DNA of 64,000 bases from Scalesia atractyloides. Taxonomy: Eukaryota; Streptophyta; Magnoliopsida; Asterales; Asteraceae. A model generated the notes under the pieces. It did no database searches. It was not told where the DNA came from and saw only the letters and a program-made list of their open reading frames with translations. This document shows positions 1 through 11,317 of the stretch, piece after piece. The stretch covers positions 48,317,681 through 48,381,680 of the forward strand of contig CAMTDV010000007.1 of assembly GCA_947069175.1 (NCBI GenBank), given 5' to 3'. Within the stretch, counting starts at the first letter, position 1. Every line of letters starts with the position of its first letter. Made by a program: the position numbers and the translations under genes.

Positions 1-889
1 CATTTCGTTATTATTTTAGTTTAGTTTTTCCTCGTCGATCAAATCCAAAACTCGTGCGCATTCAACATCATCAAAAGAACGCACCCAATGTGAGTGAATC
101 TCTACCAATTCCCCGTTTTAATCATATTTTGGGGTGTATCATGTGTCGCTTAATTATTTATTATATTTAAACACTTGTGCATCCATCATATCCATGATCA
201 ACTGTGTATCCAATATGTATCAATTGTTTGTGTGGTTAATGGTTAGATTAAATTTATCATTTTTCAGTACATACATTTCATTAGGCCCAACAGCTCCCGT
301 GGGAGACGGGTTGAGTACAGGTGCCTCATTTCGATCGGCTCCGTTTGAGTGAGCCTTGATCTCACATACATCATCATAGGCTCTCTGTTCCCCATTACCT
401 ATGAGCGGAACGTGACGTTGCCAACATACGAGGCCAGCTCCGTTTGATTGAGCCTGGGTCTCACAATACGTTATCATTCATGTCATATACTCATTCAAGG
501 TGGTTTGTGATTGTTTGTTTATATACGTTTGCTCACATATGATTACTGCACAATTTTTCAATATTAAATTCAACATGAAATCAATAACAATGTTTTTAAA
601 CAAGGTTCACTCGCCAACTTTTGTTGACCCAAAATTCCCCAATTTTTACACATGATACAAGTGATCCAGTTGAAGCAATAAACACATAGGACGGCCTAGA
701 AGAATAAATCAGTTTAGACTTTGGATTGTTTTATTTAGTTTTCGTTTCCTTGTATTGTATGAATTTGGTTTGAACATTTAAGTGTAATTTGAATTTAATA
801 AATATGAAACATTTTAGTAAACATCATGAGCTTTGGTGATAACCCAATTATGCCCCGACTCTTATTCCGCTGCGGGTTGGGGTGTGACA
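1..889 (+). repeat. Element A 5' LTR (3' part, cut by window edge)
   Basis: The right end reads GGGGTGTGACA at 879-889 and is followed one base later by a tRNA-Met-type primer site, which fixes the LTR end. The matching LTR start is TGTAACATCC at 6398, so the start of this copy lies outside the window. It aligns with the 3' part of the element D LTRs (20745-21573 and 27645-28467) at an estimated 80-85% by eye. At 331-467 it carries two degenerate copies of a GGCTC/GAGCC hairpin motif that is tandemly repeated inside element D. The short ORFs here are not coding. Confidence 0.85.
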
Positions 890-892
890 GAT

Positions 893-905
893 TGGTATCA
901 GAGCC
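893..905 (+). promoter_or_regulatory. Primer binding site, element A
   Basis: TGGTATCAGAGCC is complementary to the 3' end of plant initiator tRNA-Met, the usual minus-strand primer of Ty3/gypsy and copia elements. It lies three bases after the LTR end. Confidence 0.9.
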
Positions 906-1697
906 ATGACTATAGGGATATAGGATAGGTTATTAGACCCTTAGAGCCTATACTATAGTTGATTAAAAATTTTAAATTGTTTATGTGTTACATACAAAAT
1001 TCATGATGTTTATATGCTTTGTGTTTATTGTTACACTCAATGTTATGTAAGCAGTTCATAAGTACATATTATTATACAATGCTTATCATGAATCATATCC
1101 TCATAACATACCATATCCATGAGAGCACACACCTCATAATTCCTATGATTTTTGCAACGATTTTTGTATTTTCAAATCACATCAAAGTGAGTTCTCATGA
1201 TAGGCATGTAGTAACAGGAAGGGTACGAGTACCGGTATCGGAACGTCCTGTCTAGGCTTGGCATTTGTATAAATCCAAAATAAAGGACCAGTTTGCTTAC
1301 CTGGGGACTAACGATGAGAGTACGAAGGACCTATTAGGCCAAAGCATGCTATACCAAACATCGTGTGAGCTAACCCCACTTTGAGTTGTCATTGTGTCTA
1401 TACCTGGACACCTTCCTACCATACATCTCGCAAACATATTTCATGGTTTTCATTCGGGTGATGCGAGTGTTAAACCGCCAACACCAATGTGAATCCTACT
1501 AAGCCAATAGTCATGGGGGCCCACATGACTATACAAGCGATGGTATGGGGGACATTGGAGGCCCAAACATGAGCAAACCCAAGACATCCTATGGATGTAG
1601 TTGCATTATTGATGATTATGTTATTTTATTATTTTTAACGACACATGACACCTAAAAACTTCTTAAACTCACAATCTTCCTATGTATGTTCCTGTAG
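906..1697 (+). other. Element A leader between primer site and gag
   Basis: About 790 bases with no credible gene. The first part (through 959), a middle block (1203-1255) and a third block (1285-1348) are almost identical to the element D leader at 21574-21643, 21857-21909 and 21937-22000. This exceeds the similarity of the LTRs and of gag, so the leader may hold packaging or dimerisation signals. Confidence 0.7.
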
Positions 1698-3010
1698 ATG
1701 TCGGCTAGGCAACTACGTGGAGGTAGAAAGTCAGGAAGGTCAACCGAACGCTTGGCCACCCAAATTGCAAAACAAATGGCCGCGGTGCTTCCTGACATCC
1801 ATTCAAGTCCAACAACCTCTCACCGCGAATCCCATCAACCCTCCCAACCAAGAAGACCAGAACGTCGACAACCCTCCCTCCAAAAAGTGCTCCTACAAAC
1901 ACTTCAAGTCTTGCGATCCCCCAAAGTATGAAGGGACCGAAGGTGTCACTGCTCTCCTCCACTGGTTTGAGGAAATGGAGAACACCTTCCTCAATTGCGA
2001 TTGTCCCGAGGATCGAAAAGGTACGTTACGCAACCGGGAGACTGTTTGGGGTAGCCCTGACATTGTGGAACACAGAGAAGGGTAAGAGAGGAGTCGAAGA
2101 CGCTATGGCCTTAATATGGGAAGAGTTAAGGGAAATAATGACAAGACGCTTCTGTCCAAGAAGCGAAATCAAGAAGTTGGAAGATGAATTCCACTCGTTA
2201 AAACAAAAGGAAGGAGATCATACTTCCTACAACAAAAGATTTCTCGAGCTAAACCAAATGATCCCCAACTTGTTCACCCCAGTGTACCGCTTGGTTGAAC
2301 ACTACATTCGAGGCCTCCCCTCGAAAATTCAAGACTCAATTCTAAGCACGTCGCCTGCGACACTTGAAGCCGCAATGGAACTAGCTACCGAACTTACCGA
2401 AAATCGCATCCGAAACGGTAAATTCAAGGAGGAGAAAAAGAAAGCCCCCATTGAGGCTCAAACTTCAAACCATACTGTCTCCTCTTCGAAGTTTGCTGGT
2501 AAGAGGAAGCGAAACAATAGGAACTTCGTTGTCACACAAACAAACCCTCCTATCACTGCCGCACCAATCACCCAAGTTGCTCCCTCAGCTGCACCATATA
2601 AAAAGCCATACTCCGGCCCATACCCAAAATGCAACCGTTGCCAATACCATCACTTTCCCGAACACCCCTGCCAACATTGCACCAGCTGTGGCCGTGCAGG
2701 TCACACCATCCAAACCTGTCGCACACTTCAGCGAATGAACCGCAACCAACCCTCAACCCAAACCCACCATCAGATAATGGGTCAAGCCCAACAACCTTAC
2801 TTCTACCACCTACACAACATACGGCCCAATCCTACTACCAACCCCACTACCCCATGATGCAACCCATGCGGGCTTGTTACAACTGTGGAGACCCAAACCA
2901 CTTTAGAAACACTTGTCCATGCTTGGTGAACATCATTCATGCCCAGGCTCAAGCAAATCCGGTGAACCAAGCTAACCAAGCTCCTCCACCTGCTAGAGGA
3001 AGAGCTTTCA
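1698..3010 (+). pseudogene. gag: Ty3/gypsy gag (element A), frameshifted
   Basis: The gag start is taken as ATG 1698 because it aligns with the intact gag start of element D at 22355. Reading shifts frame near 1800, near 2025 and near 2850, so the protein is broken into at least four pieces. The capsid-like core includes the stretches HFKSCDPPKYEGTEG and TRRFCPRSEIKKLEDEF. Two zinc knuckles of the CX2CX4HX4C type follow (CTSCGRAGHTIQTC and CYNCGDPNHFRNTC). In an active element gag forms the virus-like particle in the cytoplasm and binds the genomic RNA. It runs directly into the protease, as in gypsy polyproteins. This copy cannot make a full protein. Confidence 0.9.
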
Positions 3011-5000
3011 ACATCAACGCCAATCAAGCTAGGGCCGATAACAACGTGGTTAACGGTACGTTTCTCATCAATGGTAGTTATGCATCCATGTTATTTGATA
3101 CTGGCGCGGATAAGAGTTTTGTGTCCTTAGAATTTGAACCCATCCTCAACCAAACTCGTGATAATCTCATGGAATCCATAACGGTGGAAGTTGCTGACAG
3201 AAAACCAGTCTCATTAAACTCTATTATACGAAATTGTACCCTCACTTTAAACGATCACAATTTTCCAGTTGACCTCATTCCTATGAAGTTGGGAAGTTTC
3301 GACATTATAATCGGTATGAACTGGCTCAGCCAACATCACGCTGAAGTAGTATGCCGCGAAAAGTTCATTCGCATTCCTCTTGCAGACGGTCAAACCCTAC
3401 GAATCTTTGGAGAAACCCCTTCGAAGGGACTCAAATTGAGTCCTGCCTTCAAGCCCGAAAATATCTTCCCCAAGAACTATGTCGCATTCCTAACTCACGT
3501 CGTCAAGAAGGGAAACAAGGAGAAGAAACTCGAAGATATACCTGTAGTGAAAGAATTCCCACAAGTCTTCCCTGACGACATCTCAGGACTTCCTCCCATG
3601 AGGGAAGTCGAATTCCGCATTGATCTTATACCTGGCGCTACAGCAGTCGCAAAATCTCCTTATAGGTTAACCCCATCCGAAATGCAAGAGCTGGCCAGTC
3701 AACTACAAGATCTGACTGACAAAGGATTCATACGTCCTAGCTCATCGCCTTGGGGTGCACCTGTTCTTTTTGTGAAGAAGAAAGACGAAACGTTTCGCAT
3801 GTGTATCGACTACAGAGAACTCAACAAGTTAACGGTCAAGAACCGCTACCCATTACCTCGCATCGATGACCTTCTAGACCAACTTCAAGGCGCCACCTAT
3901 TTTTCAAAAATCGACCTTCGTTCTGGATATCATCAACTCAGAGTACATGAAGAAGACGTCCCAAAGACCGCCTTCCGAACTCGTTATGGTCATTATGAAT
4001 TCATGGTCATGCCATTTGGATTGACCAACGCCCCAGCTGTATTCATGGATCTAATGAATAGAGTATGCAAACCCTACCTCGACCGTTTTGTCATAGTCTT
4101 CATCGACGACATCCTCATCTACTCAAAGTCTAAATCTGATCATGAACGACACCTTCGACTCATCCTTACACTCTTAAGAACCGAAAAGCTCTACGCTAAA
4201 TTCTCCAAATGCGAATTCTGGTTAAGAGAGGTATAATTCCTTGGACATGTCGTCAATGACAAGGGAATACATGTCGACCCCTCAAAGATCAAAGCAGTAC
4301 AGGAATGGCAAGCGCCACGTACCCCTACCGAAGTAATATCATTTCTTGGTTTGGCTGGTTACTATCGCCGCTTCATTGCAAATTTCTCCCGTATTGCTGT
4401 ACCACTCACGGCTTTGACTCATAAAGGAAAACCCTTCATATGGGGACCTAAACAAGAAGAAGTCTTCCAAACCCTTAAGCAAAAGCTTTGTGACGCACCT
4501 ATCATCACACTCCCGAAGGTTGCGATGACTTTGTAGTATATTGCGACGCATCAGGGCAAGGACTAGGCTGTGTACTAATGCAAAGAGGAAAAGTGATAGC
4601 CTACGCTTCTAGACAACTCAAAGTTCATGAGAAGAACTACACCACCCACGACCTGGAACTTGGAGCCGTTGTGTTCGCTCTCAAGATATGGAGACATTAC
4701 CTCTACGGTACCAAGTGTGAAATATACACTGACCACAAGAGCCTCCAACATATCTTTAACCAAAAGGAGTTGAATATGAGGCAACGAAGATGGGTCGAAC
4801 TTCTTAATGACTACGACTGTGAAATTCGGTATCATCCTGGCAAGGCAAACGTGGTGGCCGATGCGCTCAGTCGAAAGGGTTATGCGAACTCCATTCGTCT
4901 TCTATGTTCGCAAATCATAACCGACATCAAAGATCTAATCCGAGAAGCTCAACATGTTTCTGTAACAGAAAACGACGTACGCAATGAGCTGTCTTGTGGA
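3011..5000 (+). pseudogene. pol: Ty3/gypsy protease, reverse transcriptase and RNase H (element A), degenerate
   Basis: The aspartic protease active site is DTGAD at 3097-3111. The reverse transcriptase follows with FRMCIDYRELNKL, PFGLTNAP and the catalytic FIDD at about 4099-4110. A stop at 4234-4236 (TAA where relatives have a glutamine codon) interrupts the thumb, after which the same frame continues with FLGLAGYYRRF. A frameshift near 4517 then separates the RNase H part, recognisable by THDLELGAVVFALKIWRHYL and YTDHKSLQHIFNQKEL. The domain order protease, RT, RNase H, integrase is that of Ty3/gypsy. With at least one stop and one frameshift the copy is inactive. Assignment to the chromovirus/Tekay-like group rests on this sequence style and on the C-terminal domain downstream. 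Confidence 0.9.
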
Positions 5001-6363
5001 GCAGAACTTAAAATCGAAACCAAATCCGATGGTATTCTGTACTATCTAGATCGCATATGGATTCCCGATCACAATAACCTTCGTGATTTCCTTATGAAAG
5101 AGGTGCACAAAACACGGTACTCTATACACCCAGGAGCCGACAAGATGTATCAAGACCTTCGATACACCTACTGGTGGCCTGGAATGAAAAAGGATATTGC
5201 TGTTTTTGTATCCAAGTGCTTACCTGTTCCAAAGTAAAAGCTGAACATCAAAGACCTTCAGGACTTCTAACCCAACCTGAAATACCTGTATGGAAGTGGG
5301 AAAACATAACCATGGACTTCATTACCGGGTTACCTCGCACCTCCAGTGGGTATGACACAATATGGGTAATCATTGATCGTCTCACAAAATCAGCTCACTT
5401 CATTCCAATTCGCGAGTACTTCAAGAACGAGAAGTTAGCTCGTATCTACATCAGCGAGATCGTAAGCCGTCATGGTGTACCTTTAAGCATCATTTCAGAC
5501 CGTGATGGTCGTTTCACTTCACGAACATGGCAAGCCGTACAAGCCGCTTTGGGTACACGATTAGACCTCAGTACCGCTTTTCATCCTCAAACTGATGGAC
5601 AATCTGAACGCACCATCCAAACTCTTGAAGACATGCTTCGAGCATGTGTCATAGACTTTAAAGGGAATTGGGACGCTCATCTACCATTAGTTGAATTTTC
5701 ATACAACAACAGCTATCATTCAAGTATCGGCATGGCACCTTTCGAAGCTTTATATGGTCGTAAGTGCCGATCACCAATATGTTGGCACGAAATTGGAGAA
5801 GCAGAAATCACCGGTCCAGAATTAATTCAAGAAACAACAGACAAGATCCATCAAATTCGAAACAATCTTCTAGCGGCAAAAAGTCTCAAAAGAGTTATGC
5901 AGACAAACGACGAAAGCCCTTGGAGTTTAACATTGGTGACCAAGTACTTTTAAAAGTATCACCGTGGAAGGGAGTGGTTCGTTTTGGCCAGAAGGGCAAG
6001 CTAGCACCACGCTACATAGGACCTTTCAAGATACTCGAAAGAGTAGGACCTGTAGCATATAAGCTTGACCTACCAGAAGAGCTCAACAGAATTATCCCAC
6101 ATTCCACGTATCAAACTTGAAGAAGTGCCTCGCCGATGAAAACCTCCATATTCCTCTAGAAGACATTCAAGTCGATGAATCTATGCATTTCATTGAAGAC
6201 CAGTAGAAATTATGGACTTCAGAGAGAAACGTTTAAGACGAAGTCGTATTCCAGTTGTCAGGTACGCTGGGAGTCGAAACGTGGACCTGAGTTTACTTGG
6301 GAACGTGAAGACTCAATGCGCGAGAAATACCCACATCTTTTTCCTGTTACCACTACTACTTAA
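5001..6363 (+). pseudogene. pol: Ty3/gypsy integrase with chromodomain-like tail (element A), degenerate
   Basis: The histidine side of the integrase zinc domain is at HKTRYSIHPGADKMY. A one-base loss near 5220 disrupts the following CX2C. The catalytic core then reads MDFITGLPRT, SDRDGRFTSR and DGQSERTIQTLEDML, which supply the D, D and E residues. Further frameshifts lie near 5870 and 6090. The C-terminal GPF/Y module (RYIGPFKILERVGPVAYKL) and a chromodomain-like end (RWESKRGPEFTWERED to KYPHLF) close the polyprotein at about 6363. In the family this tail is thought to direct integration to particular chromatin. The gene is dead here. Confidence 0.88.
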
Positions 6364-6380
6364 ATTTCGGGACGAAATTT
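6362..6380 (+). promoter_or_regulatory. Stem-loop before polypurine tract, element A
   Basis: AAATTTCGGGACGAAATTT forms an 8-bp perfect stem around a GGA loop, directly before the purine-rich tract 6381-6397. The same structure, with arms changed in a compensating way, occurs in elements D, F and G. Confidence 0.7.
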
Positions 6381-6397
6381 CTAAAAGTAGGGGATAC
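6381..6397 (+). promoter_or_regulatory. Polypurine tract, element A
   Basis: The run CTAAAAGTAGGGGATAC directly precedes the LTR start TGTAACATCC. It is the plus-strand priming position expected for an LTR retrotransposon. Confidence 0.75.
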
Positions 6398-6578
6398 TGT
6401 AACATCCGTCGAAAAACGGGTTTCCAAACCCGCTTCGTTTATTAATCAAATAATCAGTTATAAAATTTCGTTGCGTATTTATGATTAATATAAATTTTAA
6501 ACAATACATAATTAATAAACATTTTAGAATTTAAAAACTATAATTATTAAAAAGTAAAAATAAGTTAGTAAAAAAAAA

Positions 6579-6651
6579 GAGGCTGCGGGTTTCGAACCCG
6601 GGTCAGCCGGAAGAAACAAACAAACACTTAACCACTCCGCCACTTGACTTG
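6579..6651 (-). repeat. tRNA-like unit in element A LTR
   Basis: Read on the minus strand it contains a box A-like TGGCGGAGTGG and a box B-like GGTTCGAAACCC about 45 bases apart, with serine/leucine-tRNA-like spacing. No good acceptor stem or anticodon arm is visible, so I call it a tRNA-derived relic rather than a tRNA gene. The homologous unit in element D lies at 26028-26110. Confidence 0.65.
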
Positions 6652-6912
6652 TTTGTGATAAATGATAAAACAATTAATACTTATAATAAAACTCAAAACT
6701 CAAATTCGGTAATCAGCGCGCCCAATTCGCAGTCACCGGAAATACCGACGATTTCGCCAATTGTCGACGGTTTCCTTTGACTGAACGCGTATATTAACTT
6801 CGACATCGGTTATAACCGATGTCTAATCCCGCGATCTCAGTCATAACCGCCGGAGAAAACCTTGACCACGAATCAAGACCAAAATCGGACTCAATTCATC
6901 CTGATTCTTCCC

Positions 6913-6920
6913 TATAAATA
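6913..6920 (+). promoter_or_regulatory. LTR TATA box, element A
   Basis: CCCTATAAATACA is in the aligned position of the element D TATA box (26363-26370) and marks the end of U3. Confidence 0.7.
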
Positions 6921-7099
6921 CACACCCAAGTCTCTGGTAATCTTTTCGCTCAAAATCGCACAATTTCTCGAAGCAATAGCACTCGCCGGAGATATTCTGC
7001 AATCGCCGGACTTTCGCCGAAAACCGAGACATACATCAAATCGGTAAATTTCTGGATTCTTTCGTTTTCAATCCATTGTTAGACATATACTAACTTCAA

Positions 7100-8493
7100 T
7101 CCTTCAACCTGAATAGGTATATCACACTGGGTAGTCAGATGTGTATATATATGAACTTAAATGAAAACTCTTGTCCAAGTTTCTTGGACAGATTTTGGTG
7201 ATTGCTCTTGTGTTGTGATTATTATTCTTGTGCTTAATCAGAATATCCAGGTGCTTTAGTGATTATATCTTTTGTGATTTCATATATAACACTTGTTGTT
7301 TGATCCATACAAGAATCTTCATCTTCATTCTTTGGTTTTTCTTAACTTTTACACATTCAAACAACTAATTATAGTTGTTTGGGTGTTAACAATCAACCAC
7401 TGTGATCCGAATCTGTTTTGGGACTCACAGTATAATACTTTATGCATTATTCACCCACAAAAGCAGTAAAAAAGGCATTTTTGATCGTATTGACGAGACG
7501 AGTGTCCAGAAAAAATTGGTGATTACAATTTTTTTCGAGATTTTAACGTCTAATTCGAGCTGTTCGGGGACACCGTCTAGAGCTTCAGCGTAATGTTTGA
7601 TGATACAATACAAAAGGATGAAGATTTTTGGGTAGTCACTGATACCTGCGCAAAACATTGATCATCTGGTGTAGTGATTATTAATGGACCTTAACGTTTA
7701 GTCAGCATTTGATCAAAACTACAATTTTTGGATTTTTTTGCAAAATTTGACTACCATATGCTGCAATCGCGCCATATTCTTCATTCCCATAAGAACACAA
7801 GACGTCAGAATTTGCAAACATGAAGGGGAATAAAAATTTTCACGTATATGTTAAAATTCTGGCATTTTTGAAATTCGTGACACTGCAACAGTATCCGGGT
7901 GCTTCCGATTGCAGATTATCTGGGAAACACAGAGGATCGAAGATTCATTAGAGATGAGATAACGTTTATGTCTATTCACGAACTAGACTATACATTCAGT
8001 ATGTTTCTTAGATTCGATATGTTACCAGATAGTTTGTTTCTGATGATTTGCTGATTGAGAAGATTTTGCTGATATTCGTTGATTTAAAGTTTTTCGTTGT
8101 GGTAATTCAAAGTTCTATCAATCGCGGGTTGGGTTTTGAAGATCAGAGGATTGAGCATCAGAGGAGTGCGCTAAACCGAATGCAGATGTGGTTAACGTCG
8201 AAACGGAGAAGCTGCATTGGTTAATTGCAAGTTGGTGATTATTCGAGGAAATTTGTAGATCAAGCAAATCAGAGGAGGTCTTGAAGTATGCAAACAAAAG
8301 ACCTAAAGATTAATTTCTGGAGAAAATTATTTCAGGGGGAATGTTGCTTAACGTAGATAATGCAAACCGGATCTTCAATCAAGGGGGAATTACAACGTCA
8401 ACAGATACCCGATTGAAGTTGTAGAATATTCAAACACAGCTCTTAGATTTCAAGATCAAGTTCAAGCTTCGACAGTGAATCCAAGGGGGAAAT
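7100..8493 (+). mobile_element. Sirevirus-like copia remnant B (U5, leader and 3' purine tracts)
   Basis: The stretch about 7140-7429 resembles the R-U5 part of a copia LTR, ending GGGACTCACA at 7429. The block 7470-7600 (with GACGAGACGAGTG and GGGACACCGT) resembles the leader of copia element K near 62920-62995. No gag or pol remains. Three purine tracts (near 8333, 8384 and 8482, each with AGGGGGAA) stand at the right end, as expected upstream of a Sirevirus 3' LTR. It is therefore read as an internally deleted plus-strand element whose own 3' LTR is missing. The left edge is a guess, and the primer site is not recognisable. Confidence 0.45.
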
Positions 8494-9295
8494 TGTTGAT
8501 GCACTTTATGGTCGTCACTGTGCGAATAGGCTAGAAAGAGTGTGTATTGATGTAGGTCCACCTGGAGGATCAAGATAAACTTGTTTCCTTGTTCATGCAA
8601 CACACATACCAGTGTGGAATCCAAGTATGCATGCAAACCAAAGCAAAGTAGGAGACACACAGGATAACCAAAGATTCAATATCTTGATTAACTGATGAGA
8701 ACTAGTACAAACATATACAAACAATGTTATACAGACTCTATGCATTCACTCTGTGCTCCAAAGTTCAGCTTAGTATCCACTGGTCACTCTATGAACTCTC
8801 TCACACATGCACTATCTACTGAGAAGGTCATGTCTGCTTATATAGTGCCAACACCAAGCAACAGTACGAAGTATGTTGCTGGTCATACGAAACACCAAAA
8901 GACATGAAAGACATTCTCCAAATAGACTCGTACGAATGAACTGGCTCGCACAAATCAATAACCTTGCTTGTACGAATCAAGCTGAAAGCTTGATTGGGTA
9001 AGATTGATCGTACGAATGGTGTGACTCGTACAAGCAACATCTTGCTCGTACGAAGCATTCCCAGTTGCATCAATTGTTTCCTTTGGAGATGTGCCACAGA
9101 CATGACATACCTGAGACTCAACAGTATGCACACATGCAACTGTTGTACACAGACATTCTAATCGTCATACTAGATGAAGATAGGAAGATATCTTGATCTG
9201 GCCGACACGACCAATCTACACAGACACAGTACATAAGGACCGTACAATTACAGACGTAACTAAGAACAAGCTACAGACATAAAATTGTATCAACA
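8494..9295 (-). repeat. Copia element C 3' LTR (802 bp)
   Basis: The ends are the inverted TGTTGAT and ATCAACA. On the minus strand a strong TATA box (ACTATATAAGC, near 8832-8845) sits about 450 bases after the LTR start, which sets the orientation. Purine tracts of element C adjoin its right end. Four or five copies of the palindrome TCGTACGA or near variants lie in U3 between 8928 and 9056. Confidence 0.75.
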
Positions 9296-9426
9296 AACTC
9301 CCCCTTGGCTGTTGCTTGGTCTTTGATCTTCATTTCTTGAATTGCCTGCTGTATCAACAAACTCCCCCTGATGATAATAATCCATAGTTGATTGAGGATC
9401 CAGGTCTTCATTGTTTTACAGACTGA
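9296..9426 (-). promoter_or_regulatory. Two polypurine tracts of copia element C
   Basis: On the minus strand AGGGGGAGTTTGTTGATAC occurs twice, about 64 bases apart, the second directly at the LTR start. Repeated purine tracts upstream of the 3' LTR are a described hallmark of Sireviruses. Confidence 0.7.
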
Positions 9427-11317
9427 TCAGACCTTTCCTGTTTCCTCTTGAGTGTCACTTGAGGTAACTGGATCGGTCACGATCTGCTGCACATTACGAT
9501 CTACCACTAGTGGTGGAACAGAAACTTTTGGTTGCGAGGATGAGGCCGATGGAGTAGTAATACTAGGGTCTTCAGAATCCTGATCACGTTGACGCCTGAT
9601 CTCCTGTGCTTTGCATCTCTCATTCCACAGAATGTTTACTCGCTTTCTGCTCATTTCAAAGACGTCTTTAATACCATTGAAGCCTTCCACTAGTTTAGCA
9701 TTACGAGAATGATACCATTCCTTCAAGTCGTTATGATTAGTAGAAAATGTATCTACAGATTTTTGAACAGCTGCACTACGTTCTTTCAGTCGGTTCAACT
9801 CAATACCCGATAGTTATTAGCTGCTCTCATCTGTTTTAGCTGAGGTGCCTTTTCTGCATCTGCAGCCTTCAGTTGCTCATTTTCTTTCCTTAACTGTGCA
9901 ATTACAGAATCCTGTTTTCTAACAGTCTCTTTCAAAGAATTTATTTCCAATTGTTGCTTGACAACTGTGTTTCGGTTTGAAGACATAAATTCTGAATGCT
10001 TGTTTATCTGCATTGCCGCATCTTGCAACTGAGTAAAAAGAAATTCCACCTTCTCATCTTGATCCATTTCAGAGAACAAAGGACTTCCTCGTTTAGACTT
10101 TAGATGATGAGCTGTGGGTTGGGACTGTTGAACTGAAGAAGGAGTAAGTTGCGATTCAACTGGAGTACTTTCGGGCTGCTGTGGTACTTGATGGTTGTGG
10201 TTCAGGAGCTGTAGCAGGTTCTGTTATTACAGGTTCAGTTTCCTCCATTGTAAAGGTAGACTGAGTTTCTGCAACTGGTTCCTATACAGTTTCCTGATGT
10301 GAGGTTGTAGGTTGTATGATTCAGGTTGAGCTGAGGAAGTATTCGTAGACGAACTCCTCTGTTTCTTTCTACTCTTGTCTCCAACTGAAGTATCTACATC
10401 ATTAGCACCACAATTACCATTAATATCACCATCATCACCATTTCCCTTTTTATGACCAAATCTTTCTTTGATCATTTTCTCAAAGATAGGTTCTTCATTA
10501 TCAGAATCACTGTCATCATGGCGCCACTTGTCGTTTTCTGGTCCAACATAATCGTCGTTTGCAAGAAAACAGATCAATCTTCGAGGAGGTGTGCTTTCCA
10601 TGTAACGTTTTGCTGCAACACCTTTAAAGATTTTCAATGAATGTTCCATCATAACTTCTACTTTTAGAACATCATTGTCATTCTTCAGAAGATTTGGATG
10701 TTGCGTATTTAAGATCATCTGAAGAAAATGGGGATACATCCAAAACTTGTTTCCACCATAGTCAGTTCTACTCAGATTCTCCTTCATGTTTGTGAAAATA
10801 TACTTTGAAACACTGAACGGTTGTTCAATATAAAAGCTATCATCATTCCAACCAAGTCGTTATTTGCCATTTCATAACCACTTCGTCTATTGCTCAAACA
10901 CTGAATCAGAATATGTAGAAAGAACTTGTATCAGAGTGGTAACTATGCTTTGTTGATTTGTCCTACCAGAAAATCTCCGACACACTTCATACGTATCAAA
11001 CATCCACGTTGACACTTCAACGCCACTGAGAATGGAGCTTCAGGATCATCTCCAAGCTGCAATACTGAGTTAATGAGTTCGGCAGTCACGTCTACATCTA
11101 AGTTGTTTACTTTTCCGTGGATGATTTCCTTCCCATTAACTTCAATGACTTTAGCTGAATCCCAAAATTCCTAGATCAACGTATTGTACACTGTAGTCTT
11201 GTGCGTGATAGCATGATGTATACTTGAGTCGCGCAAAAACTTCATTATACCGTTGTACTCAGCGAATTTGTCTTCCGTATCCAAGTAGGCCACCATGTTA
11301 TGTCTCGGCTCAGACAT
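9427..11317 (-). pseudogene. Extra ORF downstream of pol in copia element C, degenerate
   Basis: The frame opens at ATG 11317 (MSEPRHNMVAYLDTED) and continues through LINSVLQLGDDPEAPFSVAL. It carries a stop near 11172 and frameshifts before 10787 and between 10227 and 10079. The middle piece (10787-10227) ends in an acidic and basic low-complexity region. The last pieces (10079-9795 and 9798-9427) look like a coiled coil (QLEINSLKETVRKQDSVIAQ). It lies between the end of pol (~13449) and the polypurine tracts. That is the position of the third ORF, sometimes called env-like, of Sirevirus copia elements. I see no membrane segment or signal peptide, so no envelope function should be assumed. 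I recognise the type from Asteraceae repeats but not its role. Confidence 0.65.

Larger units (their letters stand above)
6398..7047 (+). repeat. Element A 3' LTR, truncated
   Basis: The LTR starts TGTAACATCC and aligns with the left part of the element D 3' LTR (25842-~26476), with an estimated 75-80% identity by eye. It carries a minus-strand tRNA-like unit (6579-6651) and a TATA box (6913-6920). Similarity stops near 7047, about 640 bases into an LTR of roughly 2.6 kb, so most of R-U5 is absent. The exact right edge is uncertain within about 60 bases. Confidence 0.8.
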
